In this document: positions 24,201 to 32,241 of the stretch, piece by piece
Position numbering within the stretch: the stretch's first letter is position 1
How the letters are laid out: every line of letters starts with the position of its first letter
Assembly: GCA_003136555.1 (NCBI GenBank)
Contig: PLEW01000034.1
Location: forward strand, 33,835 to 66,310
Direction of reading: 5' to 3'
From: Planctomycetota bacterium
GTDB taxonomy: Bacteria > Planctomycetota > UBA11346
Length of the DNA stretch: 32,476 nucleotides
Notes under the pieces: model-generated
The model's input: the letters and a program-made list of their open reading frames with translations, nothing else
Databases searched by the model: none
What the model was told of the DNA's origin: nothing
Position numbers and translations under genes: made by a program

Positions 24201-25408
24201 GTCCGCTCAGCGCGAGCGAGAAGGGCGATCTGCGCACGCTCTACCAGACCCTGCGCGAGCGCGAGCTGCCGCATGAGGAGGCCATCCGCCTGCTGATCGC
24301 CAAGGTGCTGGTCAGCCCCCCCTTCCTCTACCGGGCGGAGAAGTCCAGGCCGGGCACGCAGCAGACCCCGGTCGATGCCTGGGAGCTCGCCAGCCGGCTG
24401 AGCTACTTCCTGTGGTCGTCGGAGCCGGATGCCGAACTGCTCGCAACCGCCGCCACCGGTCGCCTGCTCGATGCCGATGTGCTCGCAGAGCAGATGCGGC
24501 GCATGCTGCGCGATGGGCGCATCCGGCGCATGGCCATCGAATTCGGCTGCGCCTGGCTGCACATCACCGACTTCGATGAGCTCGATGAGAAGAGCGAGAA
24601 GGCCTTCCCCGAGTTCCTCGCCCTGCGGGGAGCGATGTACGAGGAGGCGATCCGCTTCCTCACCGACTATGTCCAGGCCGATCGCCCGGTGATCAGCCTG
24701 CTCGATGCCGACTACGGTTTCCTCAACGAGGAGCTCGCACGCTATTACGCCATCCCCGATGTCCATGGTCCGGAGTGGCGACGGGTGGAGGGACTGCGCG
24801 CGCATGGCCGCGGCGGGATACTCGGCCTGGCGGCGACGCTGGCCAAGCACTCCGGCGCGTCGCGCACCAGCCCCATCCTGCGCGGCAACTGGATAAGCGA
24901 GGTGCTGCTGGGCGAACGCCTGCCCCGGCCGCCCAAGGACGTGCCGCCCCTGCCGACCGACGAGGCGAACGAGACCCTCAGCGTCAGGCAGCTCACCGAG
25001 AAGCACGCCTCCGACCCCCGTTGCAACGGCTGCCATGTCCGCATCGATGCCTTCGGCTTCGCGCTCGAGGGTTTCGATGCCATCGGCCATCAGCGCACCT
25101 TTGACATCGCCAAGCGGCCGATCGACACCGTGGCGACAGTGCGGGATGGCACCCGCATCGATGGCCTCGATGGCCTGCGCGGCTACCTCCTGGGCAAGCG
25201 CCGGGAGGCCTTCCTCCGGCAGCTGAGCCGCAAGCTCCTCGGCTTCGCGCTCGGCCGTTCGGTCCAGCTCTCCGACCAGCCCCTGCTCGACGCGATGGTG
25301 GCTGAGATGGCAACGGATGGCAGCCGCATCGGTACCGTCCTTGAGCTGGTGGTGCGCAGCCGGCAGTTCCGCGATATCCGTGGCCGAGACGCGGTTTTCG
25401 AGCAATAA
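21275..25408 (+). CDS. Large secreted cytochrome/DUF1592-type planctomycete protein
   Basis: A 1377-aa exported protein. The signal peptide is MRRTLPPACLLLMLCLASAMPAQGA. A planctomycete-type c-heme domain follows, with FCLGCHST (C42, C45, H46). Next is a DUF1587-like stretch (VVLRRLSNAEYTYTIRDLTG), a long middle region of several hundred residues I cannot assign, and DUF1592/DUF1595-like segments (AEHAYRRPLSASEKGDL, LASRLSYFLWSSEPDAELLA). After these come a DUF1588-like part ending in CNGCHVRIDAFGFALEGFDAIG (second heme-type motif, C1250-C1253-H1254) and DUF1585-like FLRQLSRKLLGFALGR. Family members are usually near 750-1000 aa, so the middle region is an expansion. Function in the family is unknown, though heme-dependent extracellular redox or polymer chemistry is suspected. 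The next gene, a DUF1552 protein, is its usual partner. Start ATG 21275 follows the GntR stop. Confidence 0.9.
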   Translation: MRRTLPPACLLLMLCLASAMPAQGADNASFATTIHPIIGDFCLGCHSTAKHKGDLDLEANASPAGLQSHPLIWQRVIEQLADGEMPPDGKPQPSPEQKAALCAWAHDGLAVVAARYAGDPGPVVLRRLSNAEYTYTIRDLTGVDALDPAREFPIDGAAGEGFTNTGQALVMSPSLVGKFLDAGKAVASHAILLGDGIRFSPHVSRRDWTEELLSSIRAFYSTFTDPGGADTVTMQGIVLDKNLGGRLPVEKYLIASLELRAPGSAAEEVARRHNLNARYLTHLVGLLRGGQPSPLLDGLRSRWRTAQASDVPGMVATISAWQKVLFTFNSIGQIGRKAGPKSWMEGITPLASHQDVHLKLAPAAGSSDIVVTLSAEPAEADSTGDMVVWHQPKLLVPGQPPMALRDVRSHLDVLLARRDRRILMTTKALDALALAPRTAAAPDPAALAATLGVDLDALGAWLSVLGLGTAPAGTLELMAKPLPKSGTYDFITGWGSPDTPSLVANSSDQQVRIPGIMKPHGVAIHPSPTLTVAVGWRSPIAGLIRVSATITHAHPECGNGVTWAVDVRRGTSRQRLATGDAQGATPIAVGPFNDVPVRPGDLISVLVSPRGGMDAPHPGMSHACALTDVEFTLSSSAGAEREWSLTRDVSSDVLAGNPHADRAGHPGVWSFYTEPLAASASANALPAGCALSRWLAAGSPAEKHQLAEALQALLTAPAPAGDGPDAQLRRQLISFTSPLCAQGAASPPLAGAPAAASTWGVDPSLFGKRPDGSAIDDQSICLQAPGVIRVRLPAELVAGAELVTTGTLEPTAGANGSVRLQATIGAAPAATPAIPVIVTDSGTARRRIAAACEEFRELFPASLCYTKIVPVDEVITLSLFYREDDQLCHLMLDDAQRAQLDRLWDQLHYIGRDALLEVDAFEQLWQYATQDGDPSTLEPLRKPLLERAAAFRQALIASQPAHLDAVLAFAEHAYRRPLSASEKGDLRTLYQTLRERELPHEEAIRLLIAKVLVSPPFLYRAEKSRPGTQQTPVDAWELASRLSYFLWSSEPDAELLATAATGRLLDADVLAEQMRRMLRDGRIRRMAIEFGCAWLHITDFDELDEKSEKAFPEFLALRGAMYEEAIRFLTDYVQADRPVISLLDADYGFLNEELARYYAIPDVHGPEWRRVEGLRAHGRGGILGLAATLAKHSGASRTSPILRGNWISEVLLGERLPRPPKDVPPLPTDEANETLSVRQLTEKHASDPRCNGCHVRIDAFGFALEGFDAIGHQRTFDIAKRPIDTVATVRDGTRIDGLDGLRGYLLGKRREAFLRQLSRKLLGFALGRSVQLSDQPLLDAMVAEMATDGSRIGTVLELVVRSRQFRDIRGRDAVFEQ

Positions 25409-25426
25409 TCCCGTCAGGACCCTCCC

Positions 25427-26728
25427 ATGAGCAGCTCCTCATCCTGGACCAGACGCACCTTCCTCCGCGGCCTCGGCGTGACCATGGCGCTGCCCTGGCT
25501 GGAATCGGTGGCCGCGCATGGCGATGAGCCAGCTGCAGCAGCCGGCCAGGCACCGGTGCGGCTGGCGGTGGTGTTCTCCGGCAACGGCTTCCACAGCAAG
25601 GAATGGTGGGCCAAGGGGGAGGGCGCTGCGCTGGAATTCGGCAAGGTGCTCGCCCCGCTGAACGATCTGCGTGCGAAGACCCTGTTCATCCGCGGCCTCT
25701 TCAATGCCGAGGCGACCAAGGGCAACATCCACAGCTCGCAGACCGGCAACCTGCTCTCCGGTGCACCGCTGGCCTCGGGCGGCGAGATCCGCTCGGGAAC
25801 CAGCCTCGACCAGGTGCTGGCGAGCCGTCTCGGCCATGCGACCAAGCTGCCCAGCCTGGTGCTGGGCTGCGAGAAGTCGAATCCGTCGGTGCACAAGAAC
25901 TACTCGATGCTCTACAGCTCGCACATCTCCTGGAGCTCGCCGACCACGCCCACACCGCTCGAGATCTATCCCGCCTTGGCATTCGACCGCCTGTTCAAGG
26001 ATGAGGCCGGCCGCGGCGACCAGGGCGTGCTCGATGCCGTGCTGGCGGACGCCAAGGGTTTGCGCAGCGACATCAGCGCAGGCGATCAGCGCAAGCTCGA
26101 TGAATTCCTCGATTCGGTGCACGAGGTCGAGAGCCGCATCGCCAATGCCGGCCTGCGCGGCGAGGCGCACGGCTGGCGGCCGACCCTGGACAAGCCGGAC
26201 ATGGCGCGACCCGCCGATGGCATCCCGCAGAGCATCGCCGAGCACATGCGCCTGATGGCTGACATCCTGGTGCTCGGCTTCCAGACCGACACCACGCGCT
26301 TCGCCACCCTCAAGCTCAACAACGACCACTCCTCGATGCGCTTCCCGCATCTGGGCGTGGACTACATGATCCATCACCTGCTCTCCCATTCCGACACCCC
26401 GGACTGGCTCAAGGTCAACACCTTCTTCCTCGAGCAGCTCGCCTACATCGCGCACAAGCTCGATGCCATCCAGGAGGGGCCGCGCACATTGCTGGACAAC
26501 AGCATGCTGCTGTTCTGCTCGAGCATGATGACCGGCAACCACAACAACGATCAGCTGCCGGTGGTGGTGCTGGGTGGCGGCGGCGGCCGCATCACCGGCG
26601 GCCGCATCCTCGACTACAGCGGCAAGCCCGATCGCCAGCTGTGCCGGCTCCACCTCTCGCTGATGAAGGCCGCCGGCATGCCGCTGGCCACCTTCGGCGA
26701 TGCAAGCAAGGCGCTCGACGAGTTCTGA
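25427..26728 (+). CDS. Tat-exported DUF1552 protein
   Basis: A 433-aa protein with a clear Tat signal: SWTRRTFLRGLGVTMALPWLES. The rest matches DUF1552: RLAVVFSGNGFHSKEWW, LRAKTLFIRGLFN, NIHSSQTGNLLSGAPL, SLDQVLASRLG, PSLVLGCEKS, TTRFATLKLNNDHSSMRFPHLG and SMLLFCSSMMTGNHNNDQLPVVVLGGGGG. The family fold resembles sulfatases or alkaline phosphatases (DUF1501-like), but no catalytic residue is certain here. It begins 18 bases after the DUF1592 protein, with AGGA ahead of ATG 25427. Because Tat exports folded, often cofactor-bearing proteins, it may work with the c-type heme protein outside the cytoplasm. The two are almost always paired, which supports a joint task not yet described. Confidence 0.92.
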   Translation: MSSSSSWTRRTFLRGLGVTMALPWLESVAAHGDEPAAAAGQAPVRLAVVFSGNGFHSKEWWAKGEGAALEFGKVLAPLNDLRAKTLFIRGLFNAEATKGNIHSSQTGNLLSGAPLASGGEIRSGTSLDQVLASRLGHATKLPSLVLGCEKSNPSVHKNYSMLYSSHISWSSPTTPTPLEIYPALAFDRLFKDEAGRGDQGVLDAVLADAKGLRSDISAGDQRKLDEFLDSVHEVESRIANAGLRGEAHGWRPTLDKPDMARPADGIPQSIAEHMRLMADILVLGFQTDTTRFATLKLNNDHSSMRFPHLGVDYMIHHLLSHSDTPDWLKVNTFFLEQLAYIAHKLDAIQEGPRTLLDNSMLLFCSSMMTGNHNNDQLPVVVLGGGGGRITGGRILDYSGKPDRQLCRLHLSLMKAAGMPLATFGDASKALDEF

Positions 26729-26950
26729 CCGCCGATGGCACCCGGGGTGTTCAGCCCATCGCCCCGCATGGCGGTGGCGCACCGGCCATCCACCCATCCA
26801 CCGCTCACGCCCAGGCGCTTGGACGCGTGCGACGCCTGCGGCAACTTTCCGTGCCGGCACCGGTACCAAGTCCGGCTGCGCGTCTGCATGCGCTGTGCGC
26901 TGCGGCGCAGGCGAACGGCACGCAATCGCCCCGCTCCCGATGCAAGCGCC

Positions 26951-26973
26951 TTTGGAGCATATATTTGGAGCAT
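26951..26973. repeat. 10-bp direct repeat before the GH16 gene
   Basis: TTTGGAGCAT occurs at 26951-26960 and again at 26964-26973, with three bases between, just before ATG 26982. The second copy also provides a GGAG Shine-Dalgarno. The repeat may bind a regulator or may be a simple duplication. Confidence 0.45.
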
Positions 26974-26981
26974 GAGCCCGT

Positions 26982-28826
26982 ATGACTTTGCGCCCCCTCC
27001 TGCTGGTGCTCGTCCTGACCGCCCGCCTGCTGGCGGTGGACCCCACCATCCGGCCGCTGATCGACCTGGCCCCAGCGGGAGCGGACGCGCACGTGGTCTC
27101 CAACGACCAGGCCCAGGTCCAGGTCGCCCATGCCGGCACGGGCATCGCTGTCACCATCGCCCCGGGTCCGAACAGGTATCCCGGGGTGGTGATCAAGCCG
27201 CCGGCGGCGGTCTGGGATCTGTCCCTCTCCGGCCACCTGGAAGCCGGGCTGACCAATACCGGCAGCCAGCCGGTGCGGGTGGTGATGCGGGTGGACAATG
27301 CCGGCGACTGGAAGGTCTCGCCCTGGAGCACCGCGTTGATCGACCTGCAGCCGGCGGCGAGCGGAACGCTGCGGGTCTACTACGGCTATGATTGGGGCAA
27401 GAAGGCATTCCCGCTCAATCCCGCCAAGATCACCCAGGTCTCCCTGTTCACCGACACCAGCAAGCAGACCCGGTCCTTCCTGCTTACCTCGCTGGCCAGT
27501 GCCGGCCCCCCGGGAGAGCAGCCGCCCATACCTGCCGATCAGGTGCGCATCGTCCCCGATCAGGGCATCATCCTCGCAGCCGGCAGCACCATCGATGCGG
27601 CCAGCCAGATCGAGGCCAATGGCGCGGAAGCGACGCTGGTGCGCGCCGCTGCGGAGCAGACCCTGCGCATCGCCTGGTCAGCCGGCCAGGGCGAGCGGGC
27701 GGTGCGCTTCAAGCCGGCGAGCGGACGCTGGAACCTGCGCGCCTGGCTCGAGGTGCGCGTGCGCATCCGCAATGCCGGCCAGGCTGCCGTGCAGCCGCGC
27801 ATCCGCCTCGAGAGCGATGGCGGTGCGAGCGATTGGGCCTCGCCAGCCGCGCCCCTGGCTCCCGGCGCCTCCCTCGATCTCGCCGTTCCCTTCACCGCCT
27901 CCTCGGTCTGGACCGGGGAGAAGGACGGCAGCGGCAACCACATGGTCAGCAATGCCGTCGCGGCGATCAGTGTGGGTGCGGCCGCGAGCGGCGATGCGCG
28001 CACGCTGGTGATCGAGTCCATCACCGCAGATCTCCCCGTCGCCCATCCGCCCGAGTGGCTGGGCCAGCGTCCGCCCGTCCCGGGCGAGTGGAGCAAGACC
28101 TTCGACGACGAATTCGATGGCACCTCCCTGGATGCCAGCCGCTGGTCGGTCTCCGGCCCGAACTACTGGGACAAGCTCGGCCACTTCAGCGAGCAGAACG
28201 TCATCATCGGCGATGGCGTGGTGCGGCTGCGCGTCGAGAAGAAGCGCGGCCACCATGACGACGATCCATCCAAGCCCGAAACCGATTACGCGGAAGGCTA
28301 TCTCCACACCTTCGACCACTGGGTGCAGCGCTACGGCTATTTCGAGGCGCGCATGAAGCTGCCCAGCGCACCCGGGCTGTGGCCGGCCTTCTGGATGATG
28401 CCGGACCGCGGACAAGGCGATCGCCAATCGACCTCCAATGGCGGGATGGAGTTCGACATCCTCGAGCACCTCACCGGCTGGGGTCCCAACCGCTACAACA
28501 TCGCCATGCACTGGGATGGCTATGGCAAGGAGCACAAGTCCACCGGCAGCGACCGCATCTACGTCCAGCCGGACAAGGACGGCTTCATCGTCGCCGGGCT
28601 GCTGTGGGAGCCTGGACGGCTGGTATACTACGGCAATGGCAGCGAGGTCCTGCGCTTCGAGAGCCCCCGGGTCGCCAACGTCCCGGCCATCCTGATGTTC
28701 ACCATGCCGACCGGCGGCTGGGACAACACCCCGCTGGACGACCAGAAGCTGCCCGCCGACTTCGTCATCGACTGGGTGCGGGCGTGGCAGCGCAAGGATC
28801 TCGCCGAGCTGCCTCCAGGGCGCTGA
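26982..28826 (+). CDS. Secreted GH16-family glycoside hydrolase with N-terminal accessory domains
   Basis: A 614-aa exported enzyme. The signal peptide is MTLRPLLLVLVLTARLLAV. Residues about 20-180 and 190-360 look like two carbohydrate-binding or jelly-roll modules (for example LEAGLTNTGSQPVRVVMRVDNAG and ARLEVRVRIRNAG-like strands). The catalytic GH16 domain (about 370-605) starts at FDDEFDGTSLDASRWSV. It has GYFEARMKLPSAPGLWPAFWMMP and the active-site motif E490-F-D492-I-L-E495 in GMEFDILEHL, the GH16 bulged form with nucleophile and acid-base glutamates. GH16 enzymes cut beta-1,3/1,4-glucans, agar, carrageenan or similar polymers. The exact substrate is open. ATG 26982 has a GGAG 11 bases upstream and fits the signal peptide. 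It follows the DUF1592/DUF1552 pair by 253 bases. Confidence 0.92.
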   Translation: MTLRPLLLVLVLTARLLAVDPTIRPLIDLAPAGADAHVVSNDQAQVQVAHAGTGIAVTIAPGPNRYPGVVIKPPAAVWDLSLSGHLEAGLTNTGSQPVRVVMRVDNAGDWKVSPWSTALIDLQPAASGTLRVYYGYDWGKKAFPLNPAKITQVSLFTDTSKQTRSFLLTSLASAGPPGEQPPIPADQVRIVPDQGIILAAGSTIDAASQIEANGAEATLVRAAAEQTLRIAWSAGQGERAVRFKPASGRWNLRAWLEVRVRIRNAGQAAVQPRIRLESDGGASDWASPAAPLAPGASLDLAVPFTASSVWTGEKDGSGNHMVSNAVAAISVGAAASGDARTLVIESITADLPVAHPPEWLGQRPPVPGEWSKTFDDEFDGTSLDASRWSVSGPNYWDKLGHFSEQNVIIGDGVVRLRVEKKRGHHDDDPSKPETDYAEGYLHTFDHWVQRYGYFEARMKLPSAPGLWPAFWMMPDRGQGDRQSTSNGGMEFDILEHLTGWGPNRYNIAMHWDGYGKEHKSTGSDRIYVQPDKDGFIVAGLLWEPGRLVYYGNGSEVLRFESPRVANVPAILMFTMPTGGWDNTPLDDQKLPADFVIDWVRAWQRKDLAELPPGR

Positions 28827-28865
28827 TCCGGCCAGCACCGCAATGCATCCACCCCGGCAGCAGCG

Positions 28866-29768
28866 CTAGCGCCACTCCTCCATGCTCGCATGCTCCCGCT
28901 CCAGGCGCTCCTGCTCCTGAGCCGGGCAGCCTGCCAGCAGATCGAGCCGGGTCTCCCGTTCGATCGTCCCAATCGTCGTCAGGTAGCGCGACCAGGGGCC
29001 AGCGACCTGCTCGCGGTTCGGCATCTCGACCGCCAGGGCATCCCAGTGGCCCGAGCGCCAGCGCAGCACCACCGAGAAGCACGAGCTCGGCACCCATGTC
29101 CTATTGCGCAGCTGGCGCGCGGCCGGACGCGACTGGTAGACCGGCCCGTTGATGATCCACAGCGGGCCGGCGCTCCCGGCCCAGCCATCCCCATGACCGT
29201 CGCGCCCGCTGATCGCCGACTCGAGATGCTCCCACTCGCCGGCATTCAGGTCATGGTACTGCGGGATGACATTGGACATCACGAAGGTCTCCTGCATGCC
29301 GTCCTCGCCGAAGCGGCTGAACATCGCATAGGCGGGGCACATATGCCCGCGATCGAAGCCCGAGCCGCTGTAATCATGATGCGAGACCTGGGCGGCGGTG
29401 CGGAACTCGGTGGCGAACACCGCCGGCCGGTGCTCGTGCCCGTGATGCGCGATCCCGCCGTCCAGCCGATAGACGACCCAGGCGGGATTCCTCGCCTGCT
29501 CATCGTAGCCGATGGTGAAATGGCGGTACGCGAGCTCTTTCAGCAGCAGGCTCGAGGTCGGGTGCGGCTGCCAGGACGCCGCTGGTCCGCTTGCCGCTGC
29601 CGAGGCGGTCTCCGGCAGCGGGAGGGTGGTGAGCGCAGGCGTGGACGCAGTAGAGCTCGGCGGCAGCTCGCCGACGATGCGGCTCCCCAGCAGGGTGAAC
29701 GAGACGGCGGCGACCACCGCCAGGCACACGAACGCGATCAGCAGGATGATGGCGGTGGAGCGGCCCAT
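28866..29768 (-). CDS. Membrane-anchored DNA/RNA non-specific endonuclease (NUC family)
   Basis: A 300-aa protein with an N-terminal hydrophobic helix (STAIILLIAFVCLAVVAAVSFTLLG) that is a signal anchor, then a Ser/Thr/Pro/Ala linker (about 35-65). The nuclease domain is of the beta-beta-alpha-Me type. The catalytic motif DRGHM (D139-M143, with His142 as general base) sits in GSGFDRGHMCPAYAM. FVMSNVIPQYHDLNAGEWEHLE supplies the metal-binding Asn and the conserved N-x-x-x-W-x-x-LE tail. WIINGPVYQ is also typical. It should act outside the cytoplasmic membrane, for nutrient nucleic acids or defence. ATG 29768 has GGAG ten bases before it. It is convergent with the GH16 gene and no immunity gene is seen next to it, so an exported nuclease rather than an intracellular toxin is favoured. 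Confidence 0.92.
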   Translation of the reverse strand: MGRSTAIILLIAFVCLAVVAAVSFTLLGSRIVGELPPSSTASTPALTTLPLPETASAAASGPAASWQPHPTSSLLLKELAYRHFTIGYDEQARNPAWVVYRLDGGIAHHGHEHRPAVFATEFRTAAQVSHHDYSGSGFDRGHMCPAYAMFSRFGEDGMQETFVMSNVIPQYHDLNAGEWEHLESAISGRDGHGDGWAGSAGPLWIINGPVYQSRPAARQLRNRTWVPSSCFSVVLRWRSGHWDALAVEMPNREQVAGPWSRYLTTIGTIERETRLDLLAGCPAQEQERLEREHASMEEWR

Positions 29769-30176
29769 GGCCTAGCGCTCCGCCGCAGGGAGTGCTGCGA
29801 GCGCCGCTCCTGCCTGATCCCGCCTGCCGCTGTCCCGCATGCTGCCTCCTCGGCTTCCCGGCCTTGCACGTCAGAGGCGAGTGTGCCTTCCCCGCCGCGC
29901 CAGCCGATAGGGTCTGTTCTGCCTCAGACCCCCTACGGCCACGCCTGGCCGGTGCGGCGGCGCTCCCTGATCGCCGTCATGCCGATGATCGTCCGACCCG
30001 AGACCGCACAGCACGTGCACACCCATGGTGCCGCTCCGGTGACCAGGACCCGCGTGGCCGATGGCCAGGGACACGTGCCCCGCTGTCCTCATCCGCAGGT
30101 CGGACACCACGCTGTGATTCGCCTCCGTCCATGGTAAAGGTCTGAGGCGCACCATGCCCCACGCCCGAGGAACCGC
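29769..30176. other. 408-base gene-free stretch between nuclease and hydrolase genes
   Basis: This is the divergent region of the endonuclease and the alpha/beta hydrolase and should hold promoters for both. I see no supported gene: frames such as 29871-30155 (minus) give low-complexity translations. No obvious palindrome or riboswitch was found. Confidence 0.5.
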
Positions 30177-31427
30177 ATGACCGCCATCCGGCTGATCTGG
30201 ACCGTCCTGCTCCTGCTCGCCCTGCTGGTTGGCGTGCTCTGCCTGGTGCAGGAGTACGTCGAGCCGCTGCCGCCCGGCCTGCCGGCCGCCCCCGCCGTGG
30301 GTCCCGCGCTGTGCCGGGGCCCCTTCCTGACCCCGGAGCAGGGGCAGGCCATGCTCGATTTCGCACTAAGCCAGTGCCCCGACCGGCTCGCGTGGGAGGC
30401 GCGCGCCGCGCACCACCGCACCTGCATCCTGCAGGCGATGGGATTGGAGCCGCTGCCGCGGCGCACCGCGCCCGGGCTCATCATGCGCGGACGCAGCGAG
30501 CACACCGGCTACAGCGTCGAGAGCGTCGCCTTCGCCGCCATCCCCGGGCTCTATGTGACCGGCAACCTCTACCGCCCGTTGTCGCGGCCGCCGCCCTATG
30601 CGCTGATCCTCTCGCCGCATGGCCACGGCGATGTCCAGAACGCGCGCGTGAGCGAGACCGAGCAGAAGCGCTGCGCCACCCTGGCGCGCATGGGCGCGCT
30701 GGTGCTCGCCATCGACATGTTCGGCTACGGCGAATCGATGGGCCAGATCCCCGACCACCAGGCGCACCAGTCGCCGCTCGCGCTCACCGTGCAGACCTGG
30801 AGCAGCATGCGCGCGCTCGACGTGCTGTGCGCCCTTCCCGGCGCCGATCCCGCGCGCATCGGCGTCACCGGCGAATCGGGCGGCGGCACCCAGACCTTCC
30901 TGCTCACCGCCCTCGATCCGCGCGTCGCAGTCGAGGTGCCGGTGGTGATGGTGTCCTCGTTCTTCTTCGGCGGCTGCCTGTGCGAGAGCGGCTTGCCCAT
31001 CCACCGCAGCAGCCGGCACTTCACCACCAACGCCGAGATCTGCGCCCTGGCAGCGCCGCGCCCGCTGCTGGTGATCTCCGACGGCAAGGACTGGACCCGC
31101 CTGGTCCCGGTGCAGGAGTACCCCTTCCTCTGCCGCATCTATGCGCTCTATGGCGCGGCCGCGCGCGCGCAGGTCGCCAACGTCCACCTCGCCGATGAGG
31201 GCCACGACTACGGAGCGTCGAAGCGCGCGGCCATGTACCCGTTCATGGCCGCCCACCTCGGGCTCGACCTGCATGCGGTGAGCCGCCCCGACGGCAGTGT
31301 CGACGAAACACCGGTGACCATGCTGCCGCCCGAGGCGTTGCACGTTTTTTCCCCGGACCATCCCCAGCCGGCCGATGCCCTGCCCAGCCTCAACGCGATC
31401 GCCACCGGCCTGAAGGCCCTGCAATGA
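30177..31427 (+). CDS. Membrane-anchored alpha/beta hydrolase (acetyl-xylan-esterase-like)
   Basis: A 416-aa protein beginning with a hydrophobic anchor (IRLIWTVLLLLALLVGVLCLV), so probably periplasmic or surface-held. The hydrolase core has YALILSPHGHGD (oxyanion strand), VLAIDMFGYGESMG, and the nucleophile elbow G-E-S-G-G-G with Ser234 (GVTGESGGGTQTF). The likely acid is Asp302 or Asp305 in VISDGKDWT, and the base is His343 in DEGHDYG. The arrangement resembles the large esterases next to polysaccharide-degrading genes in PVC bacteria. Ester cleavage is likely, but the substrate is unknown. ATG 30177 follows a GAGGAA site. The extended C-terminus (about 360-416) is unconserved. Neighbouring GH16 and Con A-like genes fit a role in removing acyl groups from a polymer. 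Confidence 0.85.
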   Translation: MTAIRLIWTVLLLLALLVGVLCLVQEYVEPLPPGLPAAPAVGPALCRGPFLTPEQGQAMLDFALSQCPDRLAWEARAAHHRTCILQAMGLEPLPRRTAPGLIMRGRSEHTGYSVESVAFAAIPGLYVTGNLYRPLSRPPPYALILSPHGHGDVQNARVSETEQKRCATLARMGALVLAIDMFGYGESMGQIPDHQAHQSPLALTVQTWSSMRALDVLCALPGADPARIGVTGESGGGTQTFLLTALDPRVAVEVPVVMVSSFFFGGCLCESGLPIHRSSRHFTTNAEICALAAPRPLLVISDGKDWTRLVPVQEYPFLCRIYALYGAAARAQVANVHLADEGHDYGASKRAAMYPFMAAHLGLDLHAVSRPDGSVDETPVTMLPPEALHVFSPDHPQPADALPSLNAIATGLKALQ

Positions 31428-31521
31428 GGCCCTGCCCGCAAACGCCAGGGATGATCGCCTTACCGTATGAATTATTGGCAGCATCCAGGAGTGCGGGTAT
31501 GGGCCGTACACGACAACCACC

Positions 31522-31727
31522 TCAGATTCTCCCGTGGACTTTCTCGGCCACGATCTCACCCCCACTCATCCTGAGCCCGCCGCCCTGGCAGAGGTCGCCG
31601 TCGCAGCCGGCCTGGGCCACGTGCACCACCGTTTAGCCCGGGCGCGGACGAGGTAGGCCGCGTCCACCGCTTCGTCATTCTCGAGGGAGGACGTGCAGGC
31701 GCCGGTTTCCCGGTACCCATAGTCCAT
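31522..31727 (-). pseudogene. Probable broken small gene after yoeB
   Basis: Directly after the YoeB stop (TGATG overlap) a frame starts MDYGYRETGACTSSLEN and runs to RARAK near 31632. There the frame would have to shift by one to continue as VVHVAQAGCDGDLCQGGG and GEIVAEKVHGRI, ending at the TGA at 31522-31524. Both halves read like protein (balanced residues, Cys-Gly motifs), whereas the unshifted continuation is low-complexity. This suggests a frameshifted gene of about 68 residues. I do not recognise its family. Confidence 0.3.
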
Positions 31728-31981
31728 CAGTAGTGATAGCGCAGCTGGACGATCACCAGATCGTCTTTCAGCACGAGATACACCATGCGATGCTCTTCCG
31801 TGATCCGGCGCGACCACGCGCCCTGAAGCAAATGCTTGAGGGGTTCCGGTTTGCCGATGCCATCGAACTGTTCGCGCAGAGTATCGTCGATGATGCGGTT
31901 TATCCGCTTGAGTATAGCCCGGTCCTCCGCCAGCCATTCCTGATACTCGTTCCATGCGTGCTTGGTGAAGATCAATCGCAT
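31727..31981 (-). CDS. yoeB: YoeB-family toxin (mRNA endoribonuclease)
   Basis: An 84-aa RelE-superfamily toxin that cuts mRNA at the ribosomal A site. The whole sequence follows YoeB: MRLIFTKHAWNEYQEW, DRAILKRINRIIDDT, GKPEPLKHLLQGAWSRRITEEHRMVYLV, and the terminal RYHY. Glu46 (in KPEPLKH), Arg65 (EEHRMVY) and His83 correspond to the catalytic residues, and nothing is missing. Its ATG overlaps the antitoxin coding end by ten bases, the usual arrangement with the antitoxin first. It appears intact, so the pair is probably functional. Confidence 0.95.
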   Translation of the reverse strand: MRLIFTKHAWNEYQEWLAEDRAILKRINRIIDDTLREQFDGIGKPEPLKHLLQGAWSRRITEEHRMVYLVLKDDLVIVQLRYHY

Positions 31982-32226
31982 GGAATCAACTTCCGTTCCT
32001 TGCCCTTTCTCTTTCTGGCTTGAGCTAGCGACTCCAGGAGGCGCTTGGCGTTGGCGGGAGAACGCAGCAAGTACGCCGTTTCCTGAAGCGAATCGTACTC
32101 TTCCAAGCTTATCAGCATCGCGCTGCCTCGTTTAGAGGTGATCTCGACCGCCTCGCGGTTCGACGTCACCTGATCGATCAGCCGGAAGATCAAGCGACGG
32201 GCGTCGGTAGCAGTGACGGCAGTCAT
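31972..32226 (-). CDS. yefM: YefM-family antitoxin
   Basis: An 84-aa Phd/YefM antitoxin: MTAVTATDARRLIFRLIDQV, SNREAVEITSKRGSAMLISLEEYDSLQETAYLLRSPANAKRLLESL. The N-terminal half is the DNA-binding dimer and the C-terminal half wraps the toxin. ATG 32226 has an AAGGAGA Shine-Dalgarno, so the longer frame to 32328 is not used. It would be the sensor and autorepressor with YoeB, acting at the TGTACA site just upstream. The last residues (KERKLIPCD) overlap the yoeB start. Confidence 0.95.
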   Translation of the reverse strand: MTAVTATDARRLIFRLIDQVTSNREAVEITSKRGSAMLISLEEYDSLQETAYLLRSPANAKRLLESLAQARKRKGKERKLIPCD

Positions 32227-32241
32227 GGCATTCTCCTTGAT

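Noticed and set aside
23348-25405. Minus-strand frame of 685 codons
   Set aside because: It is antisense to the DUF1592-type heme protein, and its translation has no family signs.
26735-27391. Plus-strand frame containing CDACGNFPC ... CMRC, which resembles a zinc ribbon
   Set aside because: It overlaps the GH16 gene in another frame for most of its length, and the Cys pairs are in GC-rich DNA where TGC codons are common. No ribosome site precedes it.
31467-31574. Plus-strand frame MNYWQHPGVRVWAVHDNHLRF
   Set aside because: Only 35 codons with a Ser/Arg-rich end and no ribosome site. The minus-strand reading next to yoeB explains the region better.
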